A DNA stretch of 64,000 nucleotides from positions 1 through 64,000 of the forward strand of contig CAVRJE010000016.1 in the NCBI GenBank assembly GCA_963721365.1, given 5' to 3'. The notes under the pieces are model-generated. The model worked only from the letters and a program-made list of their open reading frames with translations. It did not search any database and was not told the DNA's origin. The stretch comes from CAIQPS01 sp963721365. Lineage in GTDB: Bacteria > Actinomycetota > Thermoleophilia > RBG-16-64-13. The position numbers were made by a program, and so were the translations under genes. Shown in pieces: positions 61,263 to 64,000 of the stretch; position 1 is the stretch's first letter; each line of letters begins with the position of its first letter.

Positions 61263-62354
61263 CTAGGCGGCCGCAACTTCATTCTGAAACGGGTCCTTGG
61301 CGATGATTTCCTCGACCGCGGCAAGATCGGCAGGGCAATGGATGATCGGGCGGGACTGATCGATGGCGGTCTGCGGGTCCTTGAGGCCGTGACCGGTGAG
61401 CACGCACACAAGGGTGTCCCCCTTCGGAAGCCCGTTGGCACCGTACTTGAGAAGCCCGGCGACGCTCGCCGCCGAAGCGGGCTCGCAGAAGACACCCTCT
61501 TTCTGGGCAAGCAGCCGCTGCGCCGCTAGGATCTCCTCGTCCGTCACGTCGCGGATGACGCCGCCCGAGTCGCCGGCCGCGGCCAGGGCTTCGTCGCCCC
61601 GCGCCGGGTTGCCGATGCGGATGGCCGTGGCGATGGTCTCCGGCTTCTCCACGATGTGACCGCACACCAGCGGGTTCGCGCCTTCCGCCTGGAATCCCCA
61701 GACGACGGGCAGCCTACCCGCGAGGCCCCGCTCCTTGTATTCGCGGAACCCCTTCCAGTACGCGGTGATATTCCCCGCGTTGCCGACGGGGATGGACAGC
61801 ATCGCCGGGGCGTCACCCAGGGCGTCGACGATCTCGAAAGCCGCCGTCTTCTGTCCTTCGATGCGGTAGGGGTTGAGAGAGTTGACCAGGGTGATACGCC
61901 GCCGTTCGGAGAGTTCCTTGACGTACTCGAGCGCCAGGTCGAAGTTGCCCTCGATAGCGATAGCGACCGCGCCGTGCATCAGGGCCTGGGAGAGCTTGCC
62001 CATGGCGATCTTGCCCTCGGGGATGAGCACGACGCAGCGCAGTCCCGCCCGGGCGGCGTAGGCGGCCGCCGAAGCGGAGGTGTTGCCGGTCGAGGCGCAG
62101 ATGACCGCGGTCGCGTCGTCTTCGAGGGCCTTGGTGATGGCCACCGTCATCCCTCGGTCTTTGAAAGACCCGGTGGGGTTGGCGGCCTCGTACTTGAGAT
62201 ACACCTCGCAGCCGAGCTCTCCGCTGAGCCACCTGGCGGGGACTAGCGGCGTGCTTCCCTCCCCCAGCGTCGCCGGGACGGTATCGGGCTTGAGCGGCAG
62301 GAACTCCCGATAGCGCTCGATGACGCCGAACGGCGCCGCTGCGCGGGCGCCCAT
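61263..62354 (-). CDS. thrC: Threonine synthase
   Basis: PLP enzyme converting O-phosphohomoserine to threonine. 363 residues: GVIERYREFLPLKPDTVPAT, GEGSTPLVPARWLSGELGCE, PLP Lys in YEAANPTGSFKDRGMTVAI, CASTGNTSASAAAYAARAG and the phosphate loop SIPVGNAGNITAYWKG. The Ser-containing end FCEPASAASVAGLLKYGAN is typical. The ATG abuts the hom stop (TAGATG), so hom-thrC are coupled; lysA lies just upstream. Confidence 0.96.
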   Translation of the reverse strand: MGARAAAPFGVIERYREFLPLKPDTVPATLGEGSTPLVPARWLSGELGCEVYLKYEAANPTGSFKDRGMTVAITKALEDDATAVICASTGNTSASAAAYAARAGLRCVVLIPEGKIAMGKLSQALMHGAVAIAIEGNFDLALEYVKELSERRRITLVNSLNPYRIEGQKTAAFEIVDALGDAPAMLSIPVGNAGNITAYWKGFREYKERGLAGRLPVVWGFQAEGANPLVCGHIVEKPETIATAIRIGNPARGDEALAAAGDSGGVIRDVTDEEILAAQRLLAQKEGVFCEPASAASVAGLLKYGANGLPKGDTLVCVLTGHGLKDPQTAIDQSRPIIHCPADLAAVEEIIAKDPFQNEVAAA

Positions 62355-63632
62355 CTAGAGGACCCTCAGCGTCATCGGCTCGCTGCTGCAACAGCTCAAG
62401 GCGTTCGCCTCCCGGATGGCTGCGAAGAAGTTCTTCTCCTTGGTGGGGTGCGTGATAAGCACCAACTCCGCCTCCGCGCCTCTGCCCTTCTGGATCATGC
62501 TCGCTATCGATACCCCGTGATCGCCGAACACCGAGGCGATGCGGGCGAGCACTCCCGACACGTCCTCCACGTTCATCTTGATGAAGAACGCCGACTCGAC
62601 CTCCTCGGCGGGGTAGAAATCGAGCTCGCGGTAGCAGGAGCAACTCTGGAGGAAGCCCACGTCTTTCGTGTTGGCGATCGAAACGATGTCGCTCACCACC
62701 GCAGTGGCGGTCGGCACCCCGCCGGCCCCCGGACCCATCAGCATGATCTCCCCGATCTCGTCTCCACGCAGGAACACGGCGTTGTTGGAGCCGTTGATGG
62801 CGGCCAGCGGATGATCCACCGGCACCAGAGCGGGGAACACGCGCACGCTGACCCTGTCTTCGATGAGCCGAGCCGCTCCGATGAGCTTGACGGCAAAGCC
62901 CAGGTCTTTGGCGTACCGGACGTCATCCAGGCTGATGTTCTCTATACCCTCGTAGGCCACATCGGCAAGCGTTACCCGGGAGTGGAAGGCGATCGACCCG
63001 AGGATGGCCATCTTGGCGGCCGCGTCGGCCCCGCCGACATCCGCTGTGGGGTCGGCCTCGGCGTAGCCCAGTTCCTGCGCTTTGGAGAGGATCTCGGCGT
63101 AGTCGCCCTCGTTGTTGTACATCCGGGTGAGGATGTAATTGGTGGTGCCGTTGACGATGCCGTTGACGGTCTTCAGGCCTGCCGCGATCATGCTTTCGCG
63201 CATCACCTTGATGATCGGGATGGCGCCGGCGACCGCGGCCTCGAAGCGCAGATGCCGTCGCTCCTCGCGGGCCAGGGTGAATAGGGCCTCGCCTCGGCTG
63301 GCCAGCAGCTGCTTGTTGGCAGTCACCACGTTCTTGCCCTTGCGCATGGCAGCGTCGAGGAAATCGAACGCCGCGCCGGTGCCGCCGATGACCTCGACAA
63401 CGATGTCGATGGACGGGTCGTCCACTATCGCGTTGAAGTCGGTGGTGAACAGACCATCGGGAACGTCCTCCGGCTGCTTGCTCGGGTCGATCTCGAGCAC
63501 GCGCGCCACCTGCAGGTCTACACCGGTGCCTTCCAGGATCTGATCGTGCTCTCTCTGGATCAGCCGGTAGACACTCGACCCGATCGTGCCGAATCCCAGC
63601 AGACCTATGCGCACGACCCTATCCCGGCTCAT
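62355..63632 (-). CDS. hom: Homoserine dehydrogenase
   Basis: NAD(P)-dependent reduction of aspartate semialdehyde to homoserine. 425 residues: nucleotide fold IGLLGFGTIGSSVYRLIQRE, VVEVIGGTGAAFDFLDAAMR, VVTANKQLLASRGEALF and the signature FEAAVAGAIPIIKVMRESMI with GIVNGTTNYIL. YAEADPTADVGGADAAAKMA is the catalytic region. The C-terminal ACT domain (about residues 345-425) starts FFIKMNVEDVSGVLARIASV and is expected to sense threonine. The lysA-hom-thrC order is classic for actinobacteria. Confidence 0.97.
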   Translation of the reverse strand: MSRDRVVRIGLLGFGTIGSSVYRLIQREHDQILEGTGVDLQVARVLEIDPSKQPEDVPDGLFTTDFNAIVDDPSIDIVVEVIGGTGAAFDFLDAAMRKGKNVVTANKQLLASRGEALFTLAREERRHLRFEAAVAGAIPIIKVMRESMIAAGLKTVNGIVNGTTNYILTRMYNNEGDYAEILSKAQELGYAEADPTADVGGADAAAKMAILGSIAFHSRVTLADVAYEGIENISLDDVRYAKDLGFAVKLIGAARLIEDRVSVRVFPALVPVDHPLAAINGSNNAVFLRGDEIGEIMLMGPGAGGVPTATAVVSDIVSIANTKDVGFLQSCSCYRELDFYPAEEVESAFFIKMNVEDVSGVLARIASVFGDHGVSIASMIQKGRGAEAELVLITHPTKEKNFFAAIREANALSCCSSEPMTLRVL

Positions 63633-63646
63633 GCTCTCCCTCGCTC

Positions 63647-64000
63647 CTATTCGCTATCGTGCAGTGGACGGTGCTTGGCCACGAGGTCGGCATAGCTCTC
63701 GCGTTCGACGATCACCCGCGCCTGCCCATCGCGAACCAGGATCACCGCGGGCCGCGGACTGCCGTTGTAGTTCGACGACATCGCAAAGCAATACGCACCG
63801 GTGGCCGGCATCACGAGAATATCTCCCGGCTCTGGCCGGGCAAGGACGACGTCCCGAATAAGGATGTCTCCGCTCTCGCAATGCTTACCGGCCACCGTGA
63901 CTCTGGTATCGGCAGCAACGCCGGCTTTGTTAGCGAGCATGCCCTCGTAGAGCGCGTCGTAGAGCATCGGACGGATGTTGTCGCTCATGCCCCCATCGAC
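63647..64000 (-). CDS. lysA: Diaminopimelate decarboxylase, C-terminal part (runs off the window)
   Basis: PLP enzyme making lysine from meso-diaminopimelate. Only the last 117 residues are present: VDGGMSDNIRPMLYDALYEG, then TVAGKHCESGDILIRDVVLA (the catalytic Cys-Glu-Ser motif), MPATGAYCFAMSSNYNGSPR, and the end ARVIVERESYADLVAKH. The stop is 14 nt before hom. The N-terminal PLP barrel lies outside the window. Confidence 0.95.
   Translation of the reverse strand, partial: VDGGMSDNIRPMLYDALYEGMLANKAGVAADTRVTVAGKHCESGDILIRDVVLARPEPGDILVMPATGAYCFAMSSNYNGSPRPAVILVRDGQARVIVERESYADLVAKHRPLHDSE

Noticed and set aside
1..64000. CRISPR arrays, prophage genes, toxin-antitoxin pairs or a secondary-metabolite cluster
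   Set aside because: Looked for on both strands; no regularly spaced repeats, phage structural genes, recognisable TA pairs or biosynthetic clusters were seen.

Overview
This is a GC-rich chromosomal window made almost entirely of housekeeping genes. Two gene orders point to Actinobacteriota. One is uvrC-ogt-rapZ-whiA-gap-pgk-tpiA-gpmI-secG. The other is udg-tsaE-tsaB-rimI/tsaD-groES-groEL with a CIRCE operator; both resemble the mycobacterial/streptomycete arrangement. Several features suggest a deep-branching lineage (Thermoleophilia-, Coriobacteriia- or Geothermincolia-like) rather than a streptomycete: a fused RimI-TsaD, family-4 UDG, an HPS-RraA fusion, TldD/TldE, and archaeal-type cyclic 2,3-diphosphoglycerate genes. 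That placement is inference.

Layout. 1-5.1 kb (minus): rph, murI, a small winged-helix protein, an MFS carrier, Fe/Mn superoxide dismutase and a COG2403 P-loop protein. 5.1-11.4 kb (minus): RNase P RNA, then a complete oligopeptide/dipeptide ABC importer. 11.5-20.8 kb (minus): secG, the lower-glycolysis block, whiA, rapZ, ogt and uvrC. 20.9-23.6 kb (plus): acyl-CoA dehydrogenase and an M42 aminopeptidase. 23.6-26.9 kb: the only accessory-looking stretch, with small membrane proteins and an IS110-family element. 26.9-37.6 kb (minus): hflX, uvrA, prsW, a secreted protein, tRNA-Ala, rsfS, guaA, a PfkB kinase and a D-alanyl-D-alanine carboxypeptidase. 37.6-50 kb: a membrane protein (plus), then minus-strand pyrF, hup, pyrE, tldE/tldD, a roadblock/LC7 protein, groEL/groES, rimI-tsaD, tsaB, tsaE and udg. 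50-53.7 kb (plus): DUF2520 protein, YjbQ, HPS-RraA, a methyltransferase and a truncated second methyltransferase. 53.7-64 kb (minus): panC, a P1-family peptidase, rho, a degenerate GlpX-like protein, 2-phosphoglycerate kinase, cyclic 2,3-diphosphoglycerate synthetase and a metallophosphoesterase, then thrC, hom and lysA.

The most interesting system is at 56.9-61.1 kb. A 2-phosphoglycerate kinase gene and a cyclic 2,3-diphosphoglycerate (cDPG) synthetase gene sit 16 bp apart, flanked by a calcineurin-like phosphoesterase and a GlpX-fold protein lacking most of the canonical catalytic motifs. cDPG is known mainly as an archaeal (methanogen) solute, so this reads as a complete bacterial cassette. 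It would feed on the 2-phosphoglycerate made by gpmI, encoded in the same window. A distant relative (COG2403), whose family is sometimes also named cDPG synthase, lies at 3.7-5.1 kb.

Data quality. At least 20 single-base frame disruptions occur in otherwise well-conserved genes, including essential ones (guaA, uvrA, panC, tsaB, pyrE, pyrF). In each case the downstream protein continues in another frame. The pattern is best explained by sequencing or assembly indels, so the affected loci are annotated here as full-length genes with the shift position stated.
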